A stretch of DNA of 47,231 nucleotides from Pseudomonas plecoglossicida NBRC 103162 = DSM 15088 (lineage in GTDB: Bacteria > Pseudomonadota > Gammaproteobacteria > Pseudomonadales > Pseudomonadaceae). Positions 16,060 to 23,612 of the stretch are shown here, one piece after another. A program made the translations under genes and the position numbers. Under the pieces are notes generated by a model that was not told the origin of the DNA, did no database searches, and was given only the letters and a program-made list of their open reading frames with translations. Position 1 is the stretch's first letter; each line of letters starts with the position of its first letter. The stretch spans positions 1 to 47,231 of the forward strand of contig NZ_BBIV01000047.1 of NCBI RefSeq assembly GCF_000730665.1, read 5' to 3'.

Positions 16060-17247
16060 ATGCAGATTCTCGACAAACGCAAGGCCATGAACACCCCCCC
16101 GCTGCTGCGCCTCGGCTTCAGGCCCTTCTTCCTGCTGGGCAGCCTGCTCGCGGCGCTGGCGATTCCACTCTGGATCACCGCGTTCCAGGGGCTGCACGCA
16201 CTGCAACAACCCATGGGCGGATGGCTCGCCTGGCATCGTCACGAACTGGTGTTCGGCTTTGCCGGCGCCATCATCGTCGGCTTCCTGCTCACCGCCGTAC
16301 AGACTTGGACGGGCCGGCCCAGCCTGTCCGGCAAGCCTCTCGCTCTGCTGGTGGCGATGTGGGTGCTGTCCCGGCTGGCCTGGTGGCTGGGTTCGCCGGC
16401 GTTGCTGGTCGTGGCCAACCTGGCGTTCCTGGTCGCGGCGACACTGGTCATGGCGCGCTTGCTCTGGGCCGTGCGCCAGCGCCGCAACTACCCGGTTGTC
16501 GCCGTGCTGGCGCTGTTCACCTTGGCCGACCTGCTGGCGCTGGTCGGGGTCGCCCACGGGCAAGATGGCTGGCAGCGGCAGGGCGTCTGGGCTGCCGTGT
16601 GGCTGGTGGCGGCGATGATGGGGTTGATCGGTGGGCGAGTGATTCCCTTCTTCACCCAGCGCGGCCTGGGGCGCACGGCCATGGTCCAGCCCTGGCCTTG
16701 GCTGGACTGGGCGCTGCTGGGGCTCACTGCACTGCTGGCTGTCCTGCATGCCGCCGGCGTCGGGCTGGTGGCGCAGGCATGGCTCGCCTTGCCATTCGCC
16801 GCGCTGGCGCTCGGTCACGGCATCCGCCTGGTGCGCTGGTTCGACGCCGGGTTGTTGCGCGTGCCGCTGCTGTGGTCGCTGCACCTGGCCTACGCCTGGA
16901 TGGTCGTCGCCTGCGCGGGCATGGCGCTCTGGCATGGCGGGCTGATCGCCGGCCCCAGCCAGGCGCTGCATGCGCTGACGGTCGGCGCCACCGGCGGGAT
17001 GATTCTGGCGATGCTGGCGCGGGTGTCGCTGGGGCATACCGGCAGGCCGTTGGCGCTGCCTGGCGGGCTGACGCTGGCCTTCGTGCTGCTCAACCTGGGG
17101 GGGCTGCTGCGTGTCTTCGGCGTCGGCTTCCTGTATTTGCCGTCGCTGTGGCTGTCGGCTGCCTGCTGGGCCTGCGCCTTTGGCCTGTACCTCTATCGCT
17201 ACGCCCCCATGCTCTGTCGCACCCGCGCCGACGGGCATCCCGGATGA
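16060..17247 (+). CDS. nnrS: NnrS family membrane protein
   Basis: 395-residue polytopic inner-membrane protein with about twelve hydrophobic segments. NnrS proteins bind heme and copper and are linked with tolerance of nitrosative stress during nitrate and nitrite respiration; the chemistry is unresolved. The family signature near the N-terminus is present: LRLGFRPFFLLGSLLAAL, then WHRHELVFGFAGAIIVGFLL with candidate metal-binding histidines, then TAVQTWTGR. GGRVIPFFTQRGLG and ALTVGATGGMILAMLARVSL are further conserved segments. A GGAGG site precedes the ATG at 16060, and an Anr/Dnr-like box lies upstream. The copD-like gene follows after nine bases. The context supports co-use with the nap operon 9 kb away. 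Confidence 0.92.
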   Translation: MQILDKRKAMNTPPLLRLGFRPFFLLGSLLAALAIPLWITAFQGLHALQQPMGGWLAWHRHELVFGFAGAIIVGFLLTAVQTWTGRPSLSGKPLALLVAMWVLSRLAWWLGSPALLVVANLAFLVAATLVMARLLWAVRQRRNYPVVAVLALFTLADLLALVGVAHGQDGWQRQGVWAAVWLVAAMMGLIGGRVIPFFTQRGLGRTAMVQPWPWLDWALLGLTALLAVLHAAGVGLVAQAWLALPFAALALGHGIRLVRWFDAGLLRVPLLWSLHLAYAWMVVACAGMALWHGGLIAGPSQALHALTVGATGGMILAMLARVSLGHTGRPLALPGGLTLAFVLLNLGGLLRVFGVGFLYLPSLWLSAACWACAFGLYLYRYAPMLCRTRADGHPG

Positions 17248-17256
17248 GGAGCTGAC

Positions 17257-17697
17257 ATGGTCTACCTGCTGCTGAAATTCGCCCACCTGGCCGCTGCCGC
17301 CTTCTTCGTCGGCGGCGTGTTCTTCGAAGTGATGATCCTCAGCCGGGCCGCCCGCAGCCTGGAACCCGGGCCGCGCGAGCAGCTGTCCAGGGCGCTGGGG
17401 CAGCGGGCGCGCAAGGTCATGCACTGGGTGGTGCTGGTACTGTTCGGTGCCGGCCTTGGGTTGGCCTGGCATTACCGCGGCGCGCTGGCCGATCCTTTCG
17501 CCAGCAGCTTCGGGACGCTGCTGACGGTGAAGATCTGCGTGGCCCTGAGCATCTTCGGGCATTTTGTCGGCGTGGTCTTGCTGATGCGCACGGGGCGCAT
17601 GACGCCGGCGCGTTCACGGCTGATCCACCTCAGCGTGCTGGTGCAGATGGTCGTCATCCTGTTCCTGGCCAAGGCGATGTTTCTGTTGAGTTGGTAG
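17257..17697 (+). CDS. CopD-like four-helix membrane protein, nnrS partner
   Basis: 146-residue protein with four predicted transmembrane helices, opening LLLKFAHLAAAAFFVGGVFF, typical of the small CopD-family proteins found next to nnrS in pseudomonads. His10, the histidines in KVMHWVVLVLF and HYRG, and HFVGVVLL could bind heme or copper. It follows nnrS by nine bases with a GAGGAG site, so the two are co-transcribed. A role in supplying or holding metal for NnrS is inference; the family is uncharacterised. Confidence 0.8.
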   Translation: MVYLLLKFAHLAAAAFFVGGVFFEVMILSRAARSLEPGPREQLSRALGQRARKVMHWVVLVLFGAGLGLAWHYRGALADPFASSFGTLLTVKICVALSIFGHFVGVVLLMRTGRMTPARSRLIHLSVLVQMVVILFLAKAMFLLSW

Positions 17698-17711
17698 TGT
17701 TCGCCATGGCG

Positions 17712-17790
17712 GTTTTAGCGACCATGAGACCGAGCGCCGCCCGCGCGGCGCATCGCGAGCTGCGCTCGCTCCTACGTTTGTTTTTGGCCA
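17712..17790 (-). repeat. Long REP-like element, left arm of a 257-bp inverted pair
   Basis: About 79 bases nearly identical, as reverse complement, to 17888-17968, from the GTTTT(C)AGCGACCATGAGACC end to CTCCTACGTTT-TTTTTGGCC. Its GC-rich core also forms both window ends. Similarity fades but continues beyond the core (GCCTGT near 17795 against the same word near 17880). The two arms could fold into a very long hairpin between copD and the convergent YdeI-like gene. Confidence 0.88.
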
Positions 17791-17887
17791 GTAACGCCTG
17801 TCACAGGCACGCGCGACCGCCCTGGTGGCAGGACGCGATATCGAGCCAAGCGCCAAGGCGTTCGCGCACAAACCCCACAGGCATAAT

Positions 17888-17968
17888 TGGCCAAAAATAA
17901 ACGTAGGAGCGAGCGCAGCTCGCGATGCGCCGCGCGGGCGGCGCTCGGTCTCATGGTCGCTGAAAACG
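17888..17968 (+). repeat. Long REP-like element, right arm of inverted pair
   Basis: Inverted partner of 17712-17790. The 305-base gap 17698-18002 consists almost entirely of this pair and the 97 bases between them; no gene was recognised in it. Confidence 0.88.
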
Positions 17969-18002
17969 TCATGGCGAGCAAATCACAGCGCTCGATACCC
18001 TC

Positions 18003-18557
18003 TCAAGAATCTTCTGCCTCCGGCGCCCTGAAGGCCTTGCTGTAATAACCGGACGGGTCGAAACAGCAAACGTGCTTCTTGCCGGAGGCAAGCATGTCGC
18101 AGGCATCAGCAATGCGTTTCGCGCGCGTCTTGAGCTGCTTGGCCGAAGTAACCCAGTGTATCCAGTCTATTCGTGCGAGGGTCGTCGTCTTGTTCCAGAC
18201 TGAACGCGCCTCGGGCTTGGCCTGCAATGCCTCCTGAAGATCTGCCGGGATGTCGGGCTCGGGCTCCTTCGCTACCGGGGCCAACTCGAGTGTGACGATA
18301 TCCCCGACTGCCACACCTGCGGCTTCGAGTAACCCTGCATTCACCCGCAGCCAATGGCTCAGCTGTCCATCCGGCTCGAGGGTCGCCTGGAAAGCGTGCC
18401 CATTGAGGGTGCCTGCAACGGTCGTCCTTCCTCGCCTCGGAAGCGCTTCACTTGCGTCTCTGGGCAGAACCACGAACGCCCACGACGTGTCATTTCCAGG
18501 TTTTGCCGGACGAAGAAGCTTTGCTTCGAATCGGGATTTCACATCGACTGTTGTCAT
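18003..18557 (-). CDS. YdeI/OmpD-associated family protein (DUF1905 plus YdeI domains)
   Basis: 184 residues. The N-terminal half (FEAKLLRPAKPGNDTSWAFVVLP through GTLNGHAFQATLEPDGQLSHWLRVNAGLL) is a DUF1905-type beta-barrel domain. The C-terminal half (PADLQEALQAKPEARSVWNKTT, ARIDWIHWVTSAKQLKTRAKRI) is the helical YdeI/OmdA domain, a family tied to bacteriocin or stress resistance in enterobacteria but of unknown activity. The ATG at 18557 (MTTVDVKSRF) is used; upstream in-frame sequence belongs to the end of the neighbouring gene. It lies 13 bases after that gene on the same strand and may share its transcript. Confidence 0.8.
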   Translation of the reverse strand: MTTVDVKSRFEAKLLRPAKPGNDTSWAFVVLPRDASEALPRRGRTTVAGTLNGHAFQATLEPDGQLSHWLRVNAGLLEAAGVAVGDIVTLELAPVAKEPEPDIPADLQEALQAKPEARSVWNKTTTLARIDWIHWVTSAKQLKTRAKRIADACDMLASGKKHVCCFDPSGYYSKAFRAPEAEDS

Positions 18558-18570
18558 TGCAACGCCTGGC

Positions 18571-19101
18571 TCAGGCTCCTTCGGCAGATTCAGCAGGTTT
18601 TGGCGGCAGCGGACCAATGAACATCATTTTCAGTCGATCACGACCTATGACGCGTGCCAGTTCCGCGATGACGCAGTACATGAAAATCAGGGTAATGAGC
18701 AGGATCTGTATGGCCCAGAAGCGCGGCCAATTCATCGAGGACCACAGCAGGGAATTCGCGTCCATGAAACTCGGAGCCTCTTTCCAGTAGTCGTAAAGCC
18801 GCTCCAGGTAATGCACCACGAGCGCGACCAGGGCATACATGAGTGTCTTCCAACTGACATTCCATATCAGCGGCTTGTCAGGGAAACGGTTGATGAAGGG
18901 CAACATGTCTGCCACCAGAACAGACTTTCCAAGCACCAGGGATGCAATCAGCACGGATGCTGAAACGGGAAGGTCCACCCCCGACCCCTTGATCATGAGT
19001 GAACGGATAAGGGCCACGATGTGCAGAATGATAAAAAAGAATATGGTCGGGGGAAGCGCTTTCATGAATTCATGTTTGATCTTCAGTAGCACGTTATTCA
19101 T
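18571..19101 (-). CDS. Unknown inner-membrane protein, about four helices
   Basis: 176 residues, not recognised. Start ATG at 19101 with a GGAG site. Hydrophobic segments lie at about residues 15-33 (LPPTIFFFIILHIVALIRSL), 45-65, 85-103 and 130-150 (FWAIQILLITLIFMYCVIAEL). The C-terminus is basic then proline-rich (GPLPPKPAESAEGA). The N-terminal KIKHEFMKALPPTIFFFI pattern, a short amphipathic segment leading into a helix, is typical of small multi-pass membrane proteins. It sits between the YdeI-like gene and a barrel-like gene, all on the minus strand, 48 bases after the latter. Overall GC is lower than in neighbouring housekeeping genes, which hints at acquired DNA. Confidence 0.6.
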   Translation of the reverse strand: MNNVLLKIKHEFMKALPPTIFFFIILHIVALIRSLMIKGSGVDLPVSASVLIASLVLGKSVLVADMLPFINRFPDKPLIWNVSWKTLMYALVALVVHYLERLYDYWKEAPSFMDANSLLWSSMNWPRFWAIQILLITLIFMYCVIAELARVIGRDRLKMMFIGPLPPKPAESAEGA

Positions 19102-19149
19102 TGCCGCTCCTTCAGTAACTGAATCGTTTCGGCAGACTGCGGATATCAA

Positions 19150-19962
19150 TCAATGGGGAAACAGTAACGTCACCGCTGCGCGGAACCCCCAGCCTTGAGG
19201 CCCATCTCCAGATCTATCCAGCCAATACCTCGGGCCAGCCTGGATTGTCAGGGGCTGGCCACTGATTTTCAGCAGTTGGGTGACGGTCAGGTTGACGGGT
19301 ACGGACCACTCGCGTGCTTGCCAATCATAGGTTGATTCGGAGTTGATACCGTACGTGGTGTGCGTCTTGGTGGTATAGGACAGGAAGGGTTGCAGGAAAG
19401 TCTGGTTGACCTTTTCCTTCTCATCCGGCGGGGCACCATCAAGGCCCCAGATGTGGTTGGCGAGTATGCCGCGGGTCCAGCCATTTGATTGCTTGAGCGC
19501 CACTGCGGTAGGGCCCAGGCCCCATTGCTCGTTGCCAAGCAATTCATCACTGCCGGTTGGAATCAGCAATGCCGGACCCGCGCCAAGAATCCAACCACTG
19601 TCGGTGGGTTTGCTGGGGGAGAAGAAAAAGCTTTGCGTGATATCCCCGGCACCCGATTTGTCCGCCGCGCCATTGGGGGCCAAGCCATGCTGGTCGACAA
19701 GAGGGAGGATGGTACGTGAAATGAGGTTCCAGTCCTCGTTCAACTGGAACGGCAGCACTGGCTGAATGTTGGTTACGCTGTGCATGCCCTCACCGGTGGG
19801 CCCCATCTTCTGATCCCAGTTGTACTGCACGGGCAGGCTGTACATGGCCGCCACAGGGTTGAGCGCTGCCTTGGCCAATTCCGCCGAATCTTCGGCATGT
19901 GCACTACTAGACTCTAGGACAACCATCATAACGAACAACCACGTGAGATGAATTCGTTGCAT
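19150..19962 (-). CDS. Exported beta-barrel-like protein, transporter family of unknown function
   Basis: 270 residues with a signal peptide (LFVMMVVLESSSAHA, cleavage near residue 23). The mature part has the features of a family of short outer-membrane proteins often annotated as transporter or neuromedin-like: NPVAAMYSLPVQYNWDQKMG, QPVLPFQLNEDWNLISRTILP, GAGPALLIPTGSDELLG and a final strand GWGFRAAVTLLFPH ending near the C-terminus. Alternating hydrophobic residues fit a barrel. Function unknown. The gene is 48 bases upstream of the membrane protein gene and 96 bases downstream of a small lipoprotein gene. Confidence 0.7.
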   Translation of the reverse strand: MQRIHLTWLFVMMVVLESSSAHAEDSAELAKAALNPVAAMYSLPVQYNWDQKMGPTGEGMHSVTNIQPVLPFQLNEDWNLISRTILPLVDQHGLAPNGAADKSGAGDITQSFFFSPSKPTDSGWILGAGPALLIPTGSDELLGNEQWGLGPTAVALKQSNGWTRGILANHIWGLDGAPPDEKEKVNQTFLQPFLSYTTKTHTTYGINSESTYDWQAREWSVPVNLTVTQLLKISGQPLTIQAGPRYWLDRSGDGPQGWGFRAAVTLLFPH

Positions 19963-20058
19963 CTGCTCTCCCTGCTGGTAGGTACTGCGTGCGGGCCCGC
20001 AGCACTCGAGGTCAACGTCTCTCCCCGGTTGGTTAGAAAGGCATTGGCGTCATGTACT

Positions 20059-20508
20059 TCAAGGTGCCGTTTGATTGATGTTCCCGCAGAAAATATCGAT
20101 GCTGCCGTCGGCCGGTGTTGTTCGGACAACGATAGAGTGCGTGTGGGCATACAACGCCGACATCGTGATATTGGCAGTTCTTGAGTACCTCCATGTACGT
20201 ACTCTTGCCATGCGTTCGGTGTCGACGCGGTCATTCAGTGCGTATGCCATTGGCCCGGGTTGCTGGCAGCTACCTTTGTTTATGAACGTGTAGAGGCGCA
20301 AGGGCAGGGTGGTTCCGTTCGGAACGCCGCCTATGAAGAAAGTGAGGCCGGTCTGTGTGCCTTGGCTGGACAGCGTGACGTTGGCTATCTGGCCTGCGTT
20401 TTGCCGAGTCGCTTCAAGGTCAACGGTGACTGCATGATTGGCCGAGGTAGCGCAGCCCAAGGTGCTTGCCATTACCAAGACGATGGGTAATTCATGTTTG
20501 AAGTTCAT
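20059..20508 (-). CDS. Small putative lipoprotein, unknown function
   Basis: 149 residues starting at the ATG at 20508 after a strong AGGAGG site. The N-terminus is MNFKHELPIVLVMASTLGCA: a short basic region, a hydrophobic core and a TLGC lipobox-like motif with cysteine at about residue 19, which suggests lipidation, though Thr at -3 is not ideal. The mature part is strand-rich (VTLSSQGTQTGLTFFIGGV, LRLYTFINKGSCQQ) with two further cysteines (GSCQQP and IFCGN) that could form a disulfide. No family was recognised. It is the first gene of the minus-strand group 20508-18003. Confidence 0.65.
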   Translation of the reverse strand: MNFKHELPIVLVMASTLGCATSANHAVTVDLEATRQNAGQIANVTLSSQGTQTGLTFFIGGVPNGTTLPLRLYTFINKGSCQQPGPMAYALNDRVDTERMARVRTWRYSRTANITMSALYAHTHSIVVRTTPADGSIDIFCGNINQTAP

Positions 20509-20584
20509 TGTCGACCTCCTGTGAGGGAGTAGATCAATGATCAATCAAGTGTAGCTCATGAACTGAATCGACCTGGGTTCACAG

Positions 20585-20653
20585 GCAAGGCTTGCACACG
20601 TGCAGCGCAGGCAGGCTGTTGCTGCTCCTGTGGGAGCCGGCTTGCCGGCGATG
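20585..20653 (+). repeat. Composite repeat ending in a REP unit
   Basis: GCACACGTGCAGCGCAG at 20594-20610 followed by a CTCCTGTGGGAGCCGGCTTG REP unit (20626-20653). The same arrangement, with small differences, is at 11889-11964. It lies between the lipoprotein gene and a divergent small membrane protein gene. Confidence 0.7.
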
Positions 20654-20763
20654 ACGTCGGCACTGACTAAAGCGCTGCTTGCTCTGCTGCCGGAACTGCT
20701 TGAGCAAATCGGACTTCCCGTCCATGGTGTTCAAACCTCATCAGCACTCAAGAGGTGTCCGTC

Positions 20764-21135
20764 ATGCCCTTAGTCGATCGCCTCAGGTACCTGCGCGTCG
20801 CGCTGGTCTTGGCCGGCCTCGCGTGCCTTGCGCTCTACCCACTGATGGTGTTCTGGCCGTCCGGCTGGGCCTGGCACGTCGGTCACTCGGACTACCCGAT
20901 GATGATCGTCGGCCTCTACGCCACACTTGGCGTGTTCCTGATCCTGGCTGCACGTGATCCTTTGGCCAATCTGAGTCTGATCGGGTTCACCGTGTGGTCC
21001 AGCGCCGTACACGGAGCAGTCATGGCCGTCCAGGCGGTCAGCCAGCCAGGGCAGATGGGGCACTTGGCAGGTGATGTGCCAGCGCTCTTCATCGTGGCGG
21101 TTGCCTTGGCCATCCTGACGCCCCGCTCGCGATAA
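20764..21135 (+). CDS. Small four-helix membrane protein, unknown (DUF6632-like)
   Basis: 123 residues from the ATG at 20764, which has an AAGAGG site seven bases upstream (a GTG nine bases earlier is less well spaced). Four hydrophobic segments fill most of the protein: VALVLAGLACLALYPLMVFW, MMIVGLYATLGVFLILAARD, LIGFTVWSSAVHGAVMAVQA and ALFIVAVALAILT. WPSGWAWHVGHSDYPMMIVG and SAVHGAVMA are the segments that look conserved. The layout agrees with the small uncharacterised DUF6632-type proteins of proteobacteria; that family assignment is from memory and tentative. Single-gene unit. Confidence 0.6.
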   Translation: MPLVDRLRYLRVALVLAGLACLALYPLMVFWPSGWAWHVGHSDYPMMIVGLYATLGVFLILAARDPLANLSLIGFTVWSSAVHGAVMAVQAVSQPGQMGHLAGDVPALFIVAVALAILTPRSR

Positions 21136-21281
21136 GCCGCGTTCGATCACATGACGTGCAGCCCGCCCTTGGTCACGCGCCGTCAAGGTCATCCGTGTTT
21201 CGAGCCACGCGCCTTGGCTTTGGACATCGCCGCAGCCTGGTTTAATCTGCGCCGTCTACATCAGGTTTTACAAGGACGTCC

Positions 21282-21533
21282 ATGATACCTGTCTCGATGC
21301 CGGAACCCTTCGACTTCGGTCCCGTTCATTATCCTGCCGACATCCAGGTCAGCCGCTATCAAGGCCAGATGCTGTTCAGCCTGCCACCGGGGGCGCAAGC
21401 TCAGGATCGAGGTACTGGAGCACCCATTGAGGGTGGGCAGACGGTGGTGCAGAGCATGGAAGGGGAGGTGCTGGGGGTGCGAAACAACCGTTCGATGGGG
21501 GTCTTTTTTCCTGACGAAATCATAGTGCGATGA
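21282..21533 (+). CDS. Small soluble protein of unknown function
   Basis: 83 residues with an AAGGA ribosome site before the ATG at 21282; a second ATG is 15 bases downstream. No signal or membrane segment. The sequence is strand-rich (HYPADIQVSRYQGQMLFSLP, VQSMEGEVLGVRNN) and ends FFPDEIIVR. GC3 is consistent with a real gene. I do not recognise a family. It stands alone between the small membrane protein and the MFS exporter on the opposite strand. Confidence 0.5.
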   Translation: MIPVSMPEPFDFGPVHYPADIQVSRYQGQMLFSLPPGAQAQDRGTGAPIEGGQTVVQSMEGEVLGVRNNRSMGVFFPDEIIVR

Positions 21534-21606
21534 AGTTCGATGAGCGGGTGGGAGCGCAAAGCGGCCCCGACAACACGGGCGCGAGATGGCATACAACCCG
21601 CACCGA

Positions 21607-22836
21607 TCAGTTGGCAGGCTGCGCCGCCAGGCTATTGCTGACGCTGCGGCCCAGCACCAGCACGGTGACGAAGCCGCAGCCCACCAGGGCGGTGGCCAGG
21701 CTCAACAGCACCGCAGTGCCCAGCTGGTCGACGATCTGCCCGCCGAAGAACGAGCCCAGCGCGATGATCACCTGGAACATGGCGACGAACAGCGGCATGC
21801 CGCGTTCGACATCCTTGGGCGCCACGACGAACATCCAGATGCTGGCACAGGCCGGGAACGCGCCGAAGGCAAACCCCCACAGCGCGATCAGCATGGCAGC
21901 GCCGGTCATGCCGGTGGCGAAGTGTGGGAACAGGGCGGTGCTGGTGGCGATCATCAGCGCGACCAGCAACAGGGTATGACGCACGCTTCGATTGGCGGCG
22001 AAGCCGGCAAAGATGTTGCCGGCCACCCCGGCCACGCCATACAGCAACAGCAGCGAGCCGATGGTCGGCCCGTCGAAACCGGCGCTTTGCTTGAAGAACG
22101 GGGCGACATAGGTGTAGGCGGCAAAGTGCGCCAGGCCGATCAGCAATACCGCGATCAAGCCAACCCGGGCTTGCGGGTTGATGAACAGCGCCGGCAGGTC
22201 ACTGATGCGAATGGCCTTGTCCGGGTTGAGCCGCGGCAGCAGGAAGAGCTGCGCCAGCAGCACCGGCACGCCCACCAGTGCGGTGACCAGGAAGGTCATG
22301 CGCCAGCCCATCAGGCCGCTGAGCCAGGTGCCCACCGGCACACCCAGCACGGTGGCCAAGGTCACGCCGACCATGATGATCGAGGTCGCCTGGGCGACGC
22401 CCACACCCTTGGGCGCCAGCCGGCCGCTCAGAGCAATGGCGGTAGCCCAGAAGCCGCCGATGCTGATGCCCAGCAGCACACGGCCGAACAGCAGCAGGTT
22501 GAAGTCGCTGGCGCAGGCCACGACCGCGTTGGCGATGATCATGATCAGCGTCAGGCCGATCAGCAGGTAGCGACGGTCCAGGGCGCCAATGCCGACCGAC
22601 AGCAGCGGGGCGGCGAGGGCGGCCATGATGCCGGGCAGGGTCACCATCAGGCCGGCGTGGCCTGCACTGATGCCGAGGTCGCTGGCGACATCGTTGAGAA
22701 CGCCCACCGGGAGGAATTCACTGGTCACCAGGGCGAAGGCGCCCACGGCGACCGAGAGAATCGCCAGCCACTGTTGCTTGACGCTTTGTTGACGATGTTC
22801 CAGGGGGCCGTCAGGGGCCTGGCGGGTGCTTGGCAT
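21607..22836 (-). CDS. MFS transporter, DHA1/arabinose-efflux (YdhP/SotB-like)
   Basis: 409-residue inner-membrane protein with 12 predicted helices. The first helix segment AFALVTSEFLPVGVLNDVASDL is the hallmark of the drug:H+ antiporter-1 group that includes the sugar-efflux and chloramphenicol-resistance-like proteins YdhP and SotB. GRVLLGISIGGFWATAIALSG is the conserved motif C-like helix 5 region. Likely an exporter driven by proton exchange; the substrate is unknown. The start was placed at the ATG at 22836 (MPSTRQAPDG); the ribosome site is weak, so a start a few codons away cannot be excluded. Divergent from the small secreted protein gene at 23103. Confidence 0.85.
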   Translation of the reverse strand: MPSTRQAPDGPLEHRQQSVKQQWLAILSVAVGAFALVTSEFLPVGVLNDVASDLGISAGHAGLMVTLPGIMAALAAPLLSVGIGALDRRYLLIGLTLIMIIANAVVACASDFNLLLFGRVLLGISIGGFWATAIALSGRLAPKGVGVAQATSIIMVGVTLATVLGVPVGTWLSGLMGWRMTFLVTALVGVPVLLAQLFLLPRLNPDKAIRISDLPALFINPQARVGLIAVLLIGLAHFAAYTYVAPFFKQSAGFDGPTIGSLLLLYGVAGVAGNIFAGFAANRSVRHTLLLVALMIATSTALFPHFATGMTGAAMLIALWGFAFGAFPACASIWMFVVAPKDVERGMPLFVAMFQVIIALGSFFGGQIVDQLGTAVLLSLATALVGCGFVTVLVLGRSVSNSLAAQPAN

Positions 22837-23102
22837 GGTGCTTGGGTTCCAGAGGGGTAGGTCGCCTGAAAAGGGCGAGCGAGCGGGGTAAGACTGCAGG
22901 CGATTATAAAGTTCGATTTTGCCAACCCGACAAGCAGGCATTTCGATAGTAATCATCACTGTGATCGATGAAAGGTGCCGGGCAGAGCGTTTGCGCAGGC
23001 CGTCGGCGCGGCCGCTCCACAGTGCCGTTGGTCACCTGCAATGCTGCTTGTCGAACAGGGGTTCAAACTGCGAGGTGCGACTCTGAACGGAGGCGTACGA
23101 CA

Positions 23103-23414
23103 ATGAGCACTGCCACACTGAGTGCGATGAGCGCAGCGCTGCTGGGCGCAGCCTGCCTGACAGCGCTTGCTGACACCAACGACACTGCTGACGGCACATC
23201 TGGATTTATCCAGGCAGTCGAGAGAAATGGTTCACACTCGATGCATCCCAATGCGCCTTTGGCAGTCGGACGATTCGTTGACGATGATGCATCTGGCTAC
23301 CTGCAGACGGTCGGGAGAAATGGGTCACACTCCATGCACCCCAATGCGCCTGTACCGACCGAGCAATTCGCTGACGATGATGGGCAGGCGTTACCACAGA
23401 CCGGAGAACATTAG
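23103..23414 (+). CDS. Small secreted protein with tandem RNGSHSMHPNAP repeats
   Basis: 103 residues. A signal peptide covers about residues 1-23 (AALLGAACLTALA). The mature part is two closely similar repeats of about 32 residues: GFIQAVERNGSHSMHPNAPL then AVGRFVDDD, followed by GYLQTVGRNGSHSMHPNAPV then PTEQFADDD, and a truncated third start (QALPQTGEH). Each unit ends in an acidic DDD or VDDD/ADDD turn and carries two histidines and a methionine in SHSMHPN, which could bind a metal such as copper; this is inference. The DNA repeats are also similar, so the duplication is recent. Function unknown, family not recognised. The ATG at 23103 is preceded by GGAGG. Confidence 0.7.
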   Translation: MSTATLSAMSAALLGAACLTALADTNDTADGTSGFIQAVERNGSHSMHPNAPLAVGRFVDDDASGYLQTVGRNGSHSMHPNAPVPTEQFADDDGQALPQTGEH

Positions 23415-23612
23415 CGCGCTGTAATCAAGGATCAACCGCAAGCATCGCATGAATGCCCGAAGCCCGCAGCCAGCAAACGGCCGTGGCTGGAAGTGACAGC
23501 CCTCCAGCACGGCACCCACAAACCGGCCTTCGCGGGCTTAGGGCAGCAACCCCATCTTCCGTTAGCTACGCTTCCTGCAACAAAGCGGCTCCGCTTCGGC
23601 CTCTCTTGATAG

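Noticed and set aside
15868..17562. Long minus-strand open frame across nnrS and copD
   Set aside because: Mirror of two recognisable membrane proteins; Gln/Arg-rich and without fold features.
17691..17981. Two similar small open frames sharing an RPSAARAAHRELRSLL segment
   Set aside because: They are translations through the two arms of the inverted repeat, not a gene family.
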